Shown in pieces: positions 23,287-52,973 of a stretch of 64,000 nucleotides of DNA. A program made the position numbers and the translations under genes. This stretch comes from Chondrilla cf. caribensis (Eukaryota > Porifera > Demospongiae > Chondrillida > Chondrillidae): positions 5,898,897 to 5,962,896 of the forward strand of contig OZ026548.1 of the NCBI GenBank assembly GCA_964020155.1, in the 5' to 3' direction. Positions within the stretch are counted from its first letter, which is position 1, and every line of letters begins with the position of its first letter. A model generated the notes under the pieces. It did no database searches, was not told where the DNA came from, and was given only the letters and a program-made list of their open reading frames with translations.

Positions 23287-26200
23287 TTAGTTCAAGGTGC
23301 CTCGACAATGCGGTGCCCCACAGAGACAGGGGATCTTCTCGTCCTCGATGGGGAACTTGTAGTCGTACGTTATCTCTTCATTGGCGTGGATGTCTCTCTT
23401 TGAGTAAATCACAATCTTCTTCGAGCTGCCTACGACAATCACCTTGGCATAGCAGTTGGGCTACAGGATCAAATGACATGTGTACGTTACACTAACTGAC
23501 CACTAAACAATTAAATTAACAAAAACTCAAAAATAAACCCAGTACAGTGGAACCTCTCTATTACAAACCTCTGAATTGCAGAAACCTCTATAATAAGGAC
23601 ACCATTCTGTGTCCCGGTGTAGTACTGTAGTGTATTAGGTGACCTCTGAATTGAGGACACCTCTGTAGTAAGGACTAAAATCAAGGTCCCAAAGTGTCCT
23701 TAATAGAGAGGTTCCACTGTACTAAACAACGGCACACATGCACGTGTGTGTGCGTGCATGCATGTACGTATGTGTCTGTGCATGTGTGCATTGTACTGAA
23801 TGGGTGTATCGATTAAACGACCATGTGTTCTGAATGGGTATGTCTTCAAAAGTGGGTGTGGCCACAGTGGGGCGTGTCTGGTACTCACGTCACAACAGTG
23901 ATTAATGAATCGGGCCACTCCCCCCCGCTTGGTAGCATCGATGACAGACTCCCCGTCCAGCCGGAACAAGTAGCTGCTTCCTATCCCCATGGCCTCGTAT
24001 CTGTGTTCCCGCTCATCGGCCGTGACAGAACGAATGATTTCTCCCACATATTCAATGACCATCTCGTCGGCCGGAATCTTCTCCAGCGCAAACAGCCCCC
24101 AGCCGTGGATTGAAGATCTTGCAAACCTCACCATCTTCTTACGAGCCTGGAGAATGTAGACCCCAGATTCATACACATGCAGAACACAACAGTTGTAGGC
24201 TTACTGGAGAATGGTGAAGGTGTCCTACTATAGTCTACAGTTAGCATGACATTGATTGTGGATGTGGGTGTATCAATGAGCAATGTCGAGTAGACAAGGT
24301 GAGTCCCAAGGAGACACCGCCAAAGGAACCTACACCTGTAGGCACATGCTGACACACACACACACACACACACACCTTTAGGTGACCATATTTGATAAGA
24401 TCACTAGAAATCTCAGCAGAAGCAAAATCGGATGCAAGTCGCCGCTGCTTTGCCCTATTAACTCTCCCAGACGTCTTACTCACCTGAAAGAGACACAATA
24501 CAACATTGACATCCAGCCAAGCACATAAGTACAAAGACAACATACACCACCATGTTCTAGGAACAGTTCTGTACACACCACTGATGGCAGGGCAACAAAA
24601 CTGACCTGCTTTTGCTGCTTCTTGTGATCTGTGGAGGAGACTGTCTCCACCATTGTGGTGGTGACGTAATTCTTCTTTGCAAAAGCGTCGATTTTGTAAT
24701 AGCCTTCGGAACGTGCGGATCCACTCTTGTGGGAGAATTCCGACGTCTTCTGAGGGGTGTGTCTCCTCCTTTTCTGAGGAGGTGGGATGACAATGGGGTC
24801 GGCAATCATACTGGGATAGTGGGACCACTTCAGCCCTTTCACAAGGGGATCACAATCGTCGCAAAGTTGGGACCATGCTCTTCTAAACATCTCAATGTCC
24901 TCTCGATCGGGACCCATCTCCAGAAAACTCGACAGGATAGCATCCTCCACGGAAGGTGAACGCTTACCAAACACAGGAGAAGGAACAGGAGAGGGAGAAG
25001 CAACTTCTTTAGGTGGAGAAGACACTATCACCAGTTCTTCAGATATCACTAGAGAGGTCTGGGTGGTGGGGGTCCTTTCTTCCTCCTTCACCATGTCCAT
25101 TGTAGGTTCTTCATCTCTTGCAGTTTCCATCACATCACTGGCAAGGTCCACACTCTTGTTATCTTCACTGTCTGAAAACACTGCAGACACAGACAAAACT
25201 TTGCTTTCGGCTTTTACAGAGAGCAAACGGGGATCTTTGTCCACATCAACCTCCGAGGATATGTCACTCTCTTCTCCTTCGTCTTCTTCCTCAAGAGTCG
25301 AGAACTCAGAAGCACTACTCAATTCATCCTCTCCTGGCTGGGACTCATAATAATCTTCTTCTCTTTCTTGTTCTTCCTCCTCCTCGCTTTCTTGTTCCTT
25401 TTGAGCAACTGGTTGCACCTCGGTGTCCACCTCTTCGGCCAAATTCTTTTCAGATTCTCCTTCAGAATCACTTGAAGAGAAGTCGCTGTACAGGGGACTG
25501 AGTGGTCTGTCCTGGGAGTCCTTCACAGACCTACGCATGGTGATCACACCTCCACTCCTTCTAGATCCTTCCCTCGAAATGGTTGGGATCTTGAAATTGA
25601 CGAGTCGGTTCCGTTTGGTGCCCGGTAAGGACAGGCGGCCGTCGTGAGCCAATATGGACTTGGCCTTGCTATCCAACATCCTACGATACGGCTCACTAGA
25701 GGGCTTCACTGCGGTGCTCGATTGCGAGGATGATTTTTGCGACTTCTGCAAATCGTCCCAATGTCTGTCAGCCAACCTAGTCCCAACCACGTTGATGTAC
25801 TTCTTCTGTAGGTCTTTCAAGAGTACGTCCTTCAACTGTGACATTATCCTATCCTTCAAGTCCTTTGCCAACGATTGTCTTTTCATTTTGTGTTCGTTTT
25901 GTGCAGAAGATGTTTTCTCTGTGGATTTCGATACTTTGTGTTCTACTGAAGTTGTTGTGTGGATAGGAGCAATAGGGGGTAAAAAAGGGGGTGGACCAGG
26001 AGGCGGAATAGAAAACAGAAAGGGAGGGAGCGGATGCTGGGGAAATCCCCTGGGGAGATGTGATGGGTTAGGGAATGTCCCAATAGGTGGTGGAGGGAGT
26101 GGAAAACCGGGATAAGGCTTTACGTCGAAGCCCATAAGAGGAATAGGATAACTTGGAGGAGTGGAGGCGGGTTTAACAGGAAGTGACACACCCACTTCTA

Positions 26201-27308
26201 TCTTTGTGTCTGTGGGTGAATCGCACTCCATATCGGATAGCTCCATATCCTCACAGGTGTCACCTCCACCACTCCCCACTGGAACGTCGTTAACGACAAC
26301 CTCTGGTGACTCGTCGCCTGAAATATCTTCAATTTCCATGTTCTCCACCATCTGAGATGCCCCAGCCACCTTCTTCAAGGTCAGAAGAGCTTGGAGACTC
26401 ACAGAGGGATCAAAAGTGGCCAGAGAGTAGCCTGAGGAGGCTGTTGTGTTCAGTCGGAAAGTGTTCACGAATTTACCGCTGTTGGTGGTGTCTATGACAT
26501 CGGGACTAACATCCTCCATGTCAGAAATATCTGAAATTGGCGAAACCGCTGAAGTGTGTGGACCATCACGTGTCTCAGTCCGTACCGCTGCTGGCATTGA
26601 TCTACTAGTGGTCTTGTTGGAAGGGTCTTTGCTCTGGATCTTTTGTAAAGACAACTTGGCATTGTGTTCTTGACAAGATGGCTGCTCCCTGGCATTGTCA
26701 CCAAGTTGTGGAGATCTGTGTTCGATTTGCAACGCTGAAGAGACCAGCAAGGAGCTCATCATGAGTGGCTGTTTCGGGGCTTTTAGTGTGGACACTTCAA
26801 CCATCCTGTGCTCTAGTCCGGATACAGACAATGAGACACCGGAATCAAGACTGTTGGGCGTGTCCAGTTGGGGAGTGGTCGGTGAAATGAGGGCTTGGGT
26901 GGGTGGGGTCTTTGACTCTATTGGAAAATGCTGGAAGGTTCTGGAGGACGTGGATAAACCCGCTGAGGAGGGAGTTATCGGAGAAGTGAGGGAATTGGAT
27001 CGTTCCTTCCAGTCTTCACTTTGGGGAGTTGCTTCCAAACTCGACGGAGCATCCAAGTTGATACCACGATCAGACCCTTGATCCACATCATCAGTAGATA
27101 GGAGGGAAAGAGAGAGAGGTTTCTTACTGTTCTCTTCTTTGCTTGCATCTAACTTTTGTCGAAGAAACTGACGGGCTTTGTCACCTGGTATACAAAGTAA
27201 AAGATTGTCAACAGTGATGAGAAATGTATGCACCTATGTACTTACACACAGAAAGAGACATATAAACAGACAAATACATATGTAGACAGGCAGATGCACA
27301 CACACTTA

Positions 27309-27378
<70 letters not shown>

Positions 27379-27445
27379 AAGACATACAAACAGACAAATA
27401 TGTATATAGACAGGCAGATACACACGCACACACACACACACACAC

Positions 27446-27494
<49 letters not shown>

Positions 27495-27996
27495 CAACAC
27501 ACACAAACTATCACAGTGGTAATAAAGCTCATAAGTCAGGGTCTAAAGACTCTAGGACTATTAGTTGACTATTACATGCGAAGACCTGTGTACGTACAAC
27601 CACATCCACTGACCACAACAAATCACATCCCATTGTCTCAACATACTTTGATCGTCCAGTTGGACCTTGAGGGTACACCCGTACAGCTGAAATCCATTCA
27701 TGGTATCCACAGCAACCTGCCCATCTCCTTTCCTCTTGAAGCAGATTGAAGCAGCTCCCAGAGACTGGCCTCCATTGGCATTTTTGTGGATCTTGACAAA
27801 GCTAATAGGTCCCACCTGGGTGAAGGTCCCCTTGAGTAGTGTGGAGGTGATGTTAGGAGTGAGTCCAGTGATCAGCACCTCCCACAGGGGTGGATCACAT
27901 ACAGAGAACCTATCAAACTGTGAAACAAGGGAAAAGGAGTGGAAGGGAAACGTGATTGGGACAAATGTGCACTGTATTCCTATATTACACACACAG

Positions 27997-28038
<42 letters not shown>

Positions 28039-29111
28039 ACACACACACACACAGAGTATATTTGAACTATATCTGTCCTAAACTCCTGGGATGTGAACCT
28101 ATGGTACAGTGTTGGACACATAACCATTAGGCACACATACCACCGTGGGGACACCAATTGAATGTGTGCACAGTTTGAAGTCCATAAACATGGCTTCGAG
28201 CCAATTACGTGTGGAGCTTCAAACACTCGATAGTTGTGTTCTACAGTCATTTGGACAGTTGAGAGAGCTTCAACAGTAAAAAGTGGTCTTTGCCCTCCAA
28301 ATACAATACGTATTGAGAAACAGTCAAATCCACATACTCTTGGAGGTCCATTCACATCAAGAGTTAAATGGCTCCATCCGGGTCATTATCACAATATCAC
28401 AGTATTCCAATATGTTAACCCTTCTCAAATCTCCTTATTTCAAAAATTGACCCAAAAAATCCCCATAAAGTAACAATAATGACTATTCTTCTTCAATCCA
28501 ACATAATATTCAAGAAAAATCCTTTCTTCAGTGTCCATTTCTTGGCCAAAACCTTAAATTCACTTCTCAAGAGGCATGAGTAGGCGGAGCTTCAACAATG
28601 ATGTCATTGACATACAATATACAATAATATGCGAAAATATCCAAAGTTTTACAAAGGAGGGCTTTTGAAATTGTTTGCATGAAATCAAATGAAGTTCTCT
28701 GAACACGACCAAAGTAGCCTTGGGAAGCAGGACAAACCTTGAATCTAGGAACTGGTATGTTCCATGTCTTCCCACTCCCACCTAAGATGGTCTTTTGAGC
28801 TCGGGGATCTCTCGGTGGGGGAATGGGGGAATGCTGTAGAAATAAAGCATCTCAATAGTTAAGGGTACAATGCAGACGGTGAATTGATAGTATTCTGTAT
28901 ACTCAAAGGCATCAAAGTTTGGTTTAGATGCCAATAAAACGAGATTTGAACAATTCAAACTGCTCACCCCTGGAACACATCCATCAAACCGGTAAACCTT
29001 CTTTGTTGCATCCCTTCTCAACTCAGGATCCACTAAAAGCTTATAATTTCGCTTCTTTTTCACTTGATCTGCTGTCATATCATTACTGTGACTTCTTTGT
29101 GGTTTCGACAT
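23287..29111 (-). CDS. SETD1: SET1/COMPASS histone H3K4 methyltransferase
   Basis: This is the catalytic subunit of COMPASS, which methylates histone H3 lysine 4 in the nucleus. Seven exons join in phase: 29111-28968, 28833-28738, 27917-27647, 27184-24606, 24483-24376, 24146-23889 and 23460-23287, giving 1209 residues. In order: the N-terminal [11 protein letters not shown] region; a DPR motif at 57-59 (the WDR82-binding signature in SET1 proteins); an RRM at about 81-171; a long Pro-, Ser- and acid-rich middle; a WIN motif GSARSEGYY at 992-1000 for WDR5 docking; an n-SET segment in exon 5; the SET domain from about 1067 ([27 protein letters not shown]); and the post-[16 protein letters not shown] end. 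The usual NHSC reads NHCC here. Shorter than vertebrate SETD1A/B, as expected for invertebrate SET1. It precedes their duplication or is unassignable between them. Confidence 0.95.
23545..23719. mobile_element. 175-bp MITE, inverted copy, in SETD1 last intron
   Basis: Same length and TA flanks as the copy at 13067-13241, but in opposite orientation. The terminal inverted repeats are CAGTGGAACCTCTCTATTA and its complement. It lies between SETD1 exons 6 and 7. Confidence 0.85.
27245..27496. repeat. (CA)n/(GA)n tracts within a local duplication, SETD1 intron 3
   Basis: Two CA arrays (about 27307-27355 and 27421-27492), separated by a GA tract, sit on a duplicated segment. 'aacagacaaata' and 'agacaggcagat' appear at about 27265-27295 and again at 27390-27420. 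Confidence 0.85.
27986..28053. repeat. (CA)n microsatellite, SETD1 intron 2
   Basis: CA tract; the SETD1 sense strand reads GT. Confidence 0.95.
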
Positions 29112-29437
29112 GGTTTTAAGCAAAGGTATTAAGGAAACGTCTTCTCAACGCTGTAACACGAACATCTGAACCTCAGCAACCTATAAACCACTACTAAAAC
29201 ACTCTTGAGTCTTCCTTAAAAGCAAAGCAAGGAAAATACGTTCACTGAATCCATATCCTTGAGATTAGCGCCGTTTCTGCGCGTTAATCTGTAAACGCAC
29301 TCAACTAATCAAACCCCCATTAGGACTCTTAGGCGGAGCACATGAATATTACGTGTAACTGCGCATGCGCAGTGTTCGAACCAAGTGGACGCCATTTTAT
29401 TCGGATTCCTGCTGTGGAACAGGATCCGCACGAAACC
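29112..29437. promoter_or_regulatory. Bidirectional promoter region, SETD1 / clathrin heavy chain
   Basis: A 326-bp gap lies between divergent start codons. It contains the 12-bp palindrome TGCGCATGCGCA at 29360-29371, a full match to the NRF-1 consensus, and a GCCATTTTAT element at about 29391-29400 resembling a YY1 site. No TATA box is evident. Promoter use is inferred from position. Confidence 0.55.
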
Positions 29438-43131
<13,694 letters not shown>

Positions 43132-43836
43132 ACATGAAAAGTGCTAGAGAATTTGATAATATTATTTCTACTATTTCACGTTACTATAGGAATAGTATAG
43201 GTGTATTGCAATTGCTAAGATTAAACTCTATCTGTGTATTTCCACATGCAGGGAGCCTGTATGTTGTTACACTACATATGTACATCATGCTGTTAAATTA
43301 TGGTAGGTTTGTGTAGGACTTAATTTTGCCAAGACACTATATTATTGACTCTTATGGTGACATGAAATTTCTTCTCACTTAACATCTTCCGTGATATTTG
43401 TCGTCGCCAAGCGTATACGCTGTATGGGTGCTCATATACTTGAAACGTGATGTACACCCGTGTGTGTGTGAGGCGTCAGTGCTAGTGACCTGTATGGCGT
43501 GTGCTATGAATAACATTACTTGAGGGTTTCAAGCTGTACCCAACTCGTCCTAGCATTGAATGAAAATTTTTGGTTTTCGGCAGTGTTTTTAAAACTTGAC
43601 AACAAACCACAGGGTCAAGACCACGATGAGAAGCCTTGAACAAACTGGGGTGTAAGTGCTCTTGAAAACTGTAAGGTTTCACCTGATACTTAGAGAAAAT
43701 AATTTTGTTACAAGAAGTAATGTGAATAGTGATAACGATTTATAATTCAAAATTTCGAATTGTGAATTCATCGTGAAAAAGCTTTGTGTCTGCTTCGCCC
43801 TGTGTGGTCAAAACACTGCATGTCTGAGTATTGGGG
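43132..43836. other. Convergent intergenic region, clathrin / ASPDH
   Basis: Holds both 3' UTRs. No conserved open frame or repeat recognised. Confidence 0.5.
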
Positions 43837-46561
<2,725 letters not shown>

Positions 46562-46624
46562 GTTTTATTATAATCATATTCATTAAAGGGGCAATGTTAC
46601 TATAGAAACAACAAGATAATCAAA
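46562..46624. promoter_or_regulatory. 63-bp bidirectional promoter region, ASPDH / DRC2
   Basis: Only 63 bp separate the two start codons. The DRC2 start sits in CAAAATGGCTGCC, close to the YY1/TISU-type initiator that combines transcription and translation start in genes with very short leaders. The combination is inferred from sequence alone. Confidence 0.5.
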
Positions 46625-49502
46625 ATGGCTGCCAAGATGGATAAGAAGTTGGCCAAAAAGCTTGCGAAAATGACGGAAGAGCAGAGAAGAGTTTTTCTCG
46701 AAGAACAGAGACTTGCAGAAGAAGAAATGAAACGGAAAAAAGAGGAGCTTTTGTCCAGATACCTGAAGGTATTCAAGTATAGGACTTAGTATCAAAAACG
46801 TTGTACAAGTCAAGTGGTAGATCATTCACGTTTATTCAGGATAAACTGGATAAAGAGCAAAAAGCATCTCAAGTCAACCAAATGAAACTACAGAGTAAAT
46901 GGCGAGATATAATGAGGCAAGGTACTTCATGCGTACATTTCTTGTCTATGATTTGTGATGCTATTGGATGTTGCATGCATGGATACATTTGAACTTCTCC
47001 ATATTCAGCTAAGACCGGTGACCTGAGAAGAGAAATTGAAACCTTGAGTCAGACCTTTGAACGTGTTGTGGATGGAAAAGATGCCCTTATAAAATCCCTG
47101 ATGAAAGACATTGATGAATCAGATCACCAATACCACAGGGCGCTGCAGAGCCACCTGGAGAACGTGAACAGTCTGGTGAACTTCCAACTACGTAGGCTGG
47201 AAGAGATGGAGGACAGGCTACAGGAGGAGATTCATGTTCTCCGCACAATGTTCGACAAAGAGAGGTCAGCTGGCAGAGTCTACCGACATACGTACATATG
47301 TACAGCCATAATATGTACGTATATACCAATATGTATATACATATATGACAAAATAAGAATTCTGGGCTATGTATGGTAAACTCATCTTATTTCAACAGTC
47401 TTTTTCATTCCTTACGTAATGTGCTTGTGTGTAGATGTACATACGTACATACATACGTATGATACATATGACACACCTTTCTTTCATTCATCAATTTGTG
47501 ATATCCTATTACTTAGCACTTGGACAAATATACATATGTTCGTATCTCAGTATCCACATATGTACGATTACTGTAGGGATGACATGGTCTTCCAGCACAA
47601 GCAAGACATGCAGGACCTCAGGGACATTGGGTATGCCATGGAGCTGAGGAACACGGAGCAGCAGGCAGAGGCTCAGATGGAGTTCCAGAGCCTTGTAGAC
47701 GAGATCAAGAACAAGGTTAGAAGGGGTGCTTCAGAAAGGAGCCACTGTTTGTCACAATATCCTGAAGAATTCCTTGCAGTTTACTGTAATGAGGTGTCTT
47801 GTGGTAAACCACGTGTGTACACATACGTATGTATGTACATAGAGGCCAACAGTGTTTATGGTACATGGGGTAAAAATGTACATACATATGTATGTGCTTA
47901 CGTATGTATTCTAAAAATAACTACAGTGTTGTCCCCTTTTCAACTGAGTCATGTACTTGTGTGAAGGTTGGCATCATGATTCTCACATACGTATGGCACA
48001 TACGTACATGTGTACCTACGTACGTGCATACATAGGTACACACCATATCATTGATGTCCTGCCTATATATGTACTTATATACATTGTATGTATGTTGCTG
48101 TATATACGTATTTGATATTACGTACATATGTATGTATGCATGATATTGAGTGATAGTACATACGTATGTGAGTACTTAGGTACATTATAGCACAGCCCGG
48201 ATTGATAAGTATTGTCCTGCTTTTGTAGAATTTGGAAGAAAAGCATGCTCTAAAAGTACAGAGACAAGCACAGATTGACGATTTGTGGCAGGAATTCAAG
48301 CAGGTACAGATATACATACGTATATGTGTCCCTGTACTGTCTGTTGTATCCTGGTACTCACCTGTACATTGTGAATTACTGTATGTGAGTACCACGTGTG
48401 TACATGTAGGGCATTAACTGATTGAACTATTGAGTACCTCCTTGATCCTATTAGGGTGCAAAATGATCTACGTATATCAGTATACGTATACATACGTACA
48501 TAATATGTAGGTTTTACACACATCCATGTAAGCATGTGAGTATTTGCTTGAGTGTGTGCATGCTGTTTTTTGTGGGATGTGAAATGGAGTTAGCCATTTC
48601 TTAGACTTGGAGTTAGGGGGCCGGAGTGGTCCATTTGGATTGGTGTCAATGGTTCCCAACAGAGACATCTGAGGAATTCCCCTACCTCCCCCCAGACAAA
48701 GCCCTATTCCTGTCACTGAAGCACTTTTGAGACCGGTTAAAGCCTCCAGCAGGAAATACCATCCCATGCAGGGTTTCTGGGCAGCATGCCCAGTCTATCC
48801 CCCATGCTAGCTGGTTGCAGTGGGATTTCTGTGTTCACACTGATTCCAGGAGGGCAGTGTGTGCTGTTATCAGACACCACTCTTTGACCCTGGGCTTTGA
48901 GAGAGCACAGTCAACACATTCGGACTATGTGCATTATCAAAGTATCTGTACATGTGTTGGGGTGAAAAACACTCTGTTTATCTACACACTTGCTACCTGG
49001 TGCATGTATGTACTGTAGGTACGTATGCACACGTATGTGTATGTATATTCGTATGTACCAGGAAGTCCTGATATACGTACGTATGCACATGATTGTACAT
49101 ATGTGCATATGTGTACAGGTCATTCTACCCTCATTGTATTCAGGAAGCAGAGCAGTATCGCAAGAACACTGAAGAGCAAAAGATGCAGTTCGAGGCCTTG
49201 AAGAAGAAGGATGAGACCTCATCCAAACAGATCTACAGACAGATGAAACGGATTCAGAAGCTCCAGGAGGACATCAGCAGTGTCAAAGGGAAGCTTGCGA
49301 GTGGTGCAAGGGAATTTGAGGCCAGCTCGTGTCAGATAAAGGAGGTACGTATGGTTCCTTGGCCAATATAGTGTTGTGGTACTGAATAAAGATGTACGTA
49401 CTATGTACATTGCATCCATGCATAGAATAAAGAAGTTGTTATGAAGAGGTTTAGAGAATTGAAGGAAGAAATGTTGACATCCCGAGAAACAGAAAGGTAC
49501 GT

Positions 49503-49553
<51 letters not shown>

Positions 49554-52500
49554 TGTGTGTGTGTGCAATTCATATGGTAGGTACATACTTGTTTACATAC
49601 ATACATACCTGTATATGTACATAATATGTATGCACATCCTGACTGTAGAAACATACATACGTACATATGTATGTACAATACTTGTAGCTTGCCAGTTTGG
49701 TGCTTCATTACATTTACTATTTATTCTCGTAACAGGTCCAAGCTGACAACCCTAACCATGCAAAGCAGTGCTTCTTGTAAACAACTGAAAAAATTGAAAG
49801 AGAAGGTTCATACGTACACTTTCACTTGTAATGTACATTCATTGAAAATTGTCCAATGTTCAATTGTTGTGGACTTTTTGAGCTCACAATAGAACAACAG
49901 TTTTTTTTTTTACATTTGTATGAATGATGCCAGATGGTCTACACTGCACACACTCCATCAGATGTACGTACAGTACACACACTCCATCAGATGTACGTAC
50001 AGTACACACACTCCATCAGATGTACGTACAGTACACACACTCCATCAGATGTACGTACAGTACACACACTCCATCAGATGTACGTACAGTACACACACTC
50101 CATCAGATGTACGTAATTGTACATGAATGGCCAGTCACAGCTATATCTTAGCTCATGAAATCTTGCCTGGAGCAACTGTCACTGGCACTGATGGAACATG
50201 GGGTCTTGCTTCACTTATGTTCTCCTTTCTCATCGCTCCATTCATGCACGTACGCATACGGTCCACACTATACCAGGGTGATACAATCCTGCGTTTGGCA
50301 GAAATGTGTCGTAAGCTGGAAACTGAAGAGGAAAAGGTACATATTTGGATATTAAGATGAATATGGTTGAAGTGCATGATGTGTACGTATAACACAGTGT
50401 GTGTCCATATGTACATACTTCCATGTACGTACATACAGTAATACATAAGTGTGTTCTTACTCACCGTAGCTGTACATTCATATGTCCACAGATGCTAAAT
50501 ATTTTGTATAAGTAATTTGAGTGTATATACGTAGTATTGAGTGTATCTATATGAATGTCTAATTCATATTATAAATATATGCCACAGTACATAAAATATG
50601 TATTATTGTACAAATATACACATATGTATATTATGTATAATATGTAAGTTTTTGGATCAGTGTGTTGTGTACACAGCAATATTAGACCCCTGGTCATTGG
50701 TGCACCTGTGACTGTTATTGAAGTTGGAGGAAACGGTGATAATCCATTTGCAATAATTTACCCTTACTGTTGTATGCACTGAACATGCCAAATTCCACCT
50801 TGTTCCTATTGGTACAATACCTAATAATAGACCTATTGTGCACATACTGTCCATACATCCTTCCTGCACATTCCCGCCATGGTTGTGATGTCATCATATT
50901 TGGTTACATACCCTTTTATGTACACCAACTAGTACATACACCCAACTAGTACGCACACCCAACTAGTATGTACACCCAACTAGTACATACACCCAACTAG
51001 TACATACGTACATACACCCAACTAGTACATACACCCAACTAGTACATACATACACCCAACTAGTACATACGCACACCCAACTAGTACATATGCACACCCA
51101 ACTAGTACATACGCACACCCAACTAGTACGCACACCCAACTAGTACATACGCACACCCAACTAGTACATACACCCAACTAGTACATACACCCAACTAGTA
51201 CATACACCCAACTAGTACATACACCCAACTAGTACATACACCCAACTAGTACATACACCCAACTAGTACATAGACCTAGTGTGTTTGAGTGAGTAAGTTA
51301 AGTACATACGTACGTATGTGTAGATTGGCAGGTGTACATAATTCACTGCACATAGTTCACATTCACTAGGTTTTTGTAGGAACGAGGCATTCCTCTCTTA
51401 ACTGCCCCCATCCTATGCTATAACACCTACCAATCACACAACTCAACTTGCTCACTCTCCTTTCATTTCACAGCCGTACGCTTGCCCTCTTTAACATTTT
51501 TGTATGTGTATTCGTAGGTCCTTCCATTTTATATGTCATTTTTGACTAAAGAGGAAGAACATGTAGTCCAAGAGGCATCCTCGGAGTCACCTTCAGAAGA
51601 ACTGGCAAAAGTAAGTGCATACATACATGTGCATATGTATGTACATATGTAAAAGTGTACAATATGTACTGGTATGTATGTATTTGTCCATTTCTACACA
51701 CTATGTACATGCGTGTGTGTTAGTAGTGGTGCACCCACCTGTACAACGTGTGCTGGTATGTGTATGCTTCCTCGAGTATTTGACGGATGTGCACATTCAC
51801 TGATACAAACCTACACTCTTCCCCTTGTGACCATACAGCTTCGATAACAACATTTGGTAATCTTTTCAAGCATAGTTTCAATGATATACGTACATGCATA
51901 TATATATATATGTATGTATGTCATCCATGCATAGGTGTTCCATGAATATTCTACATTGGAGAACTTCTGGAAACGCTACAATAAAGTAAGTGGTTGTTTG
52001 CCTGTGTCATGAATGTCTGTCTAAGGCAAATATGTGCATGATATTATGTCTGTGTTGAGGGCAAGCCTGAGACTCACAAGGCACTGGAATCATAGATACT
52101 CTATACTACGCAACGGCACGTAGTATAGAGTAGTATCTACGCTGGAATACACAAACAATGAAATCATTTATTGAATTTGGGTTCAGTCCAGGTTACCTTT
52201 GGACCATGTTATATACAAAGTATTGGTAAGTGTAGTCGGTAAGAATTCACCCTATAAAAACTAGAATCCTCATTGTTTGTGTAGGGGCTGTACTCTGAAT
52301 AACTCCTTGTGAGCAATCTGAGTAATTCAGGTACTAGGAAATTGTTATGCTGTGTATGTGTTCACAATGTCAACTACGTGATTTAAGAAAAATGATATTT
52401 TCATGGTACGTACGTACTCACAGGTGTCTGATCTGTACTTGTATATATTAATATATACGTACGTATGTATGTATGTAGGTGTTGTTGGATAAGCTAGCCC

Positions 52501-52906
52501 TTGACAAGGAGAAACAGGCTCTTTTGACCGAGAATCAACAACTGAAGACATTGTTGAAGCAATACCTTGATGGTGTGTTGCACAGATGGTAGATATCGCT
52601 AACATACAAATCATGCAGTCATACAGTGACATTGTATGCTTTATGTTTATGTACATACGTATGTATCATGTGTTAGATTGACTTCATTACCTACTGTATG
52701 TATGTACATATGTATGTATGTATAGGTTTGGTTATGTTATGTACTATGTACTGACATGCATACATGGTGATGTCACAGCAGGATGCTTATGCTATAGGTA
52801 TTTCTGTGAATGACGATATTCTGAGTCAGAACAATCCACTGCTGGTGGTCAATCAAAGAACTAATGCTCCGTGAGTGTGTATGTGCATGTGTACTTGTAT
52901 ACGTGT

Positions 52907-52973
<67 letters not shown>

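Noticed and set aside
24895..26355. Plus-strand Ser-rich frames opposite SETD1 exon 4
   Set aside because: They are antisense shadows of the SETD1 coding strand, which carries the recognisable domains.
49920..50151. Plus-strand frames of HTPSDVRTV-type repeats
   Set aside because: They translate the 29-bp minisatellite in DRC2 intron 8.
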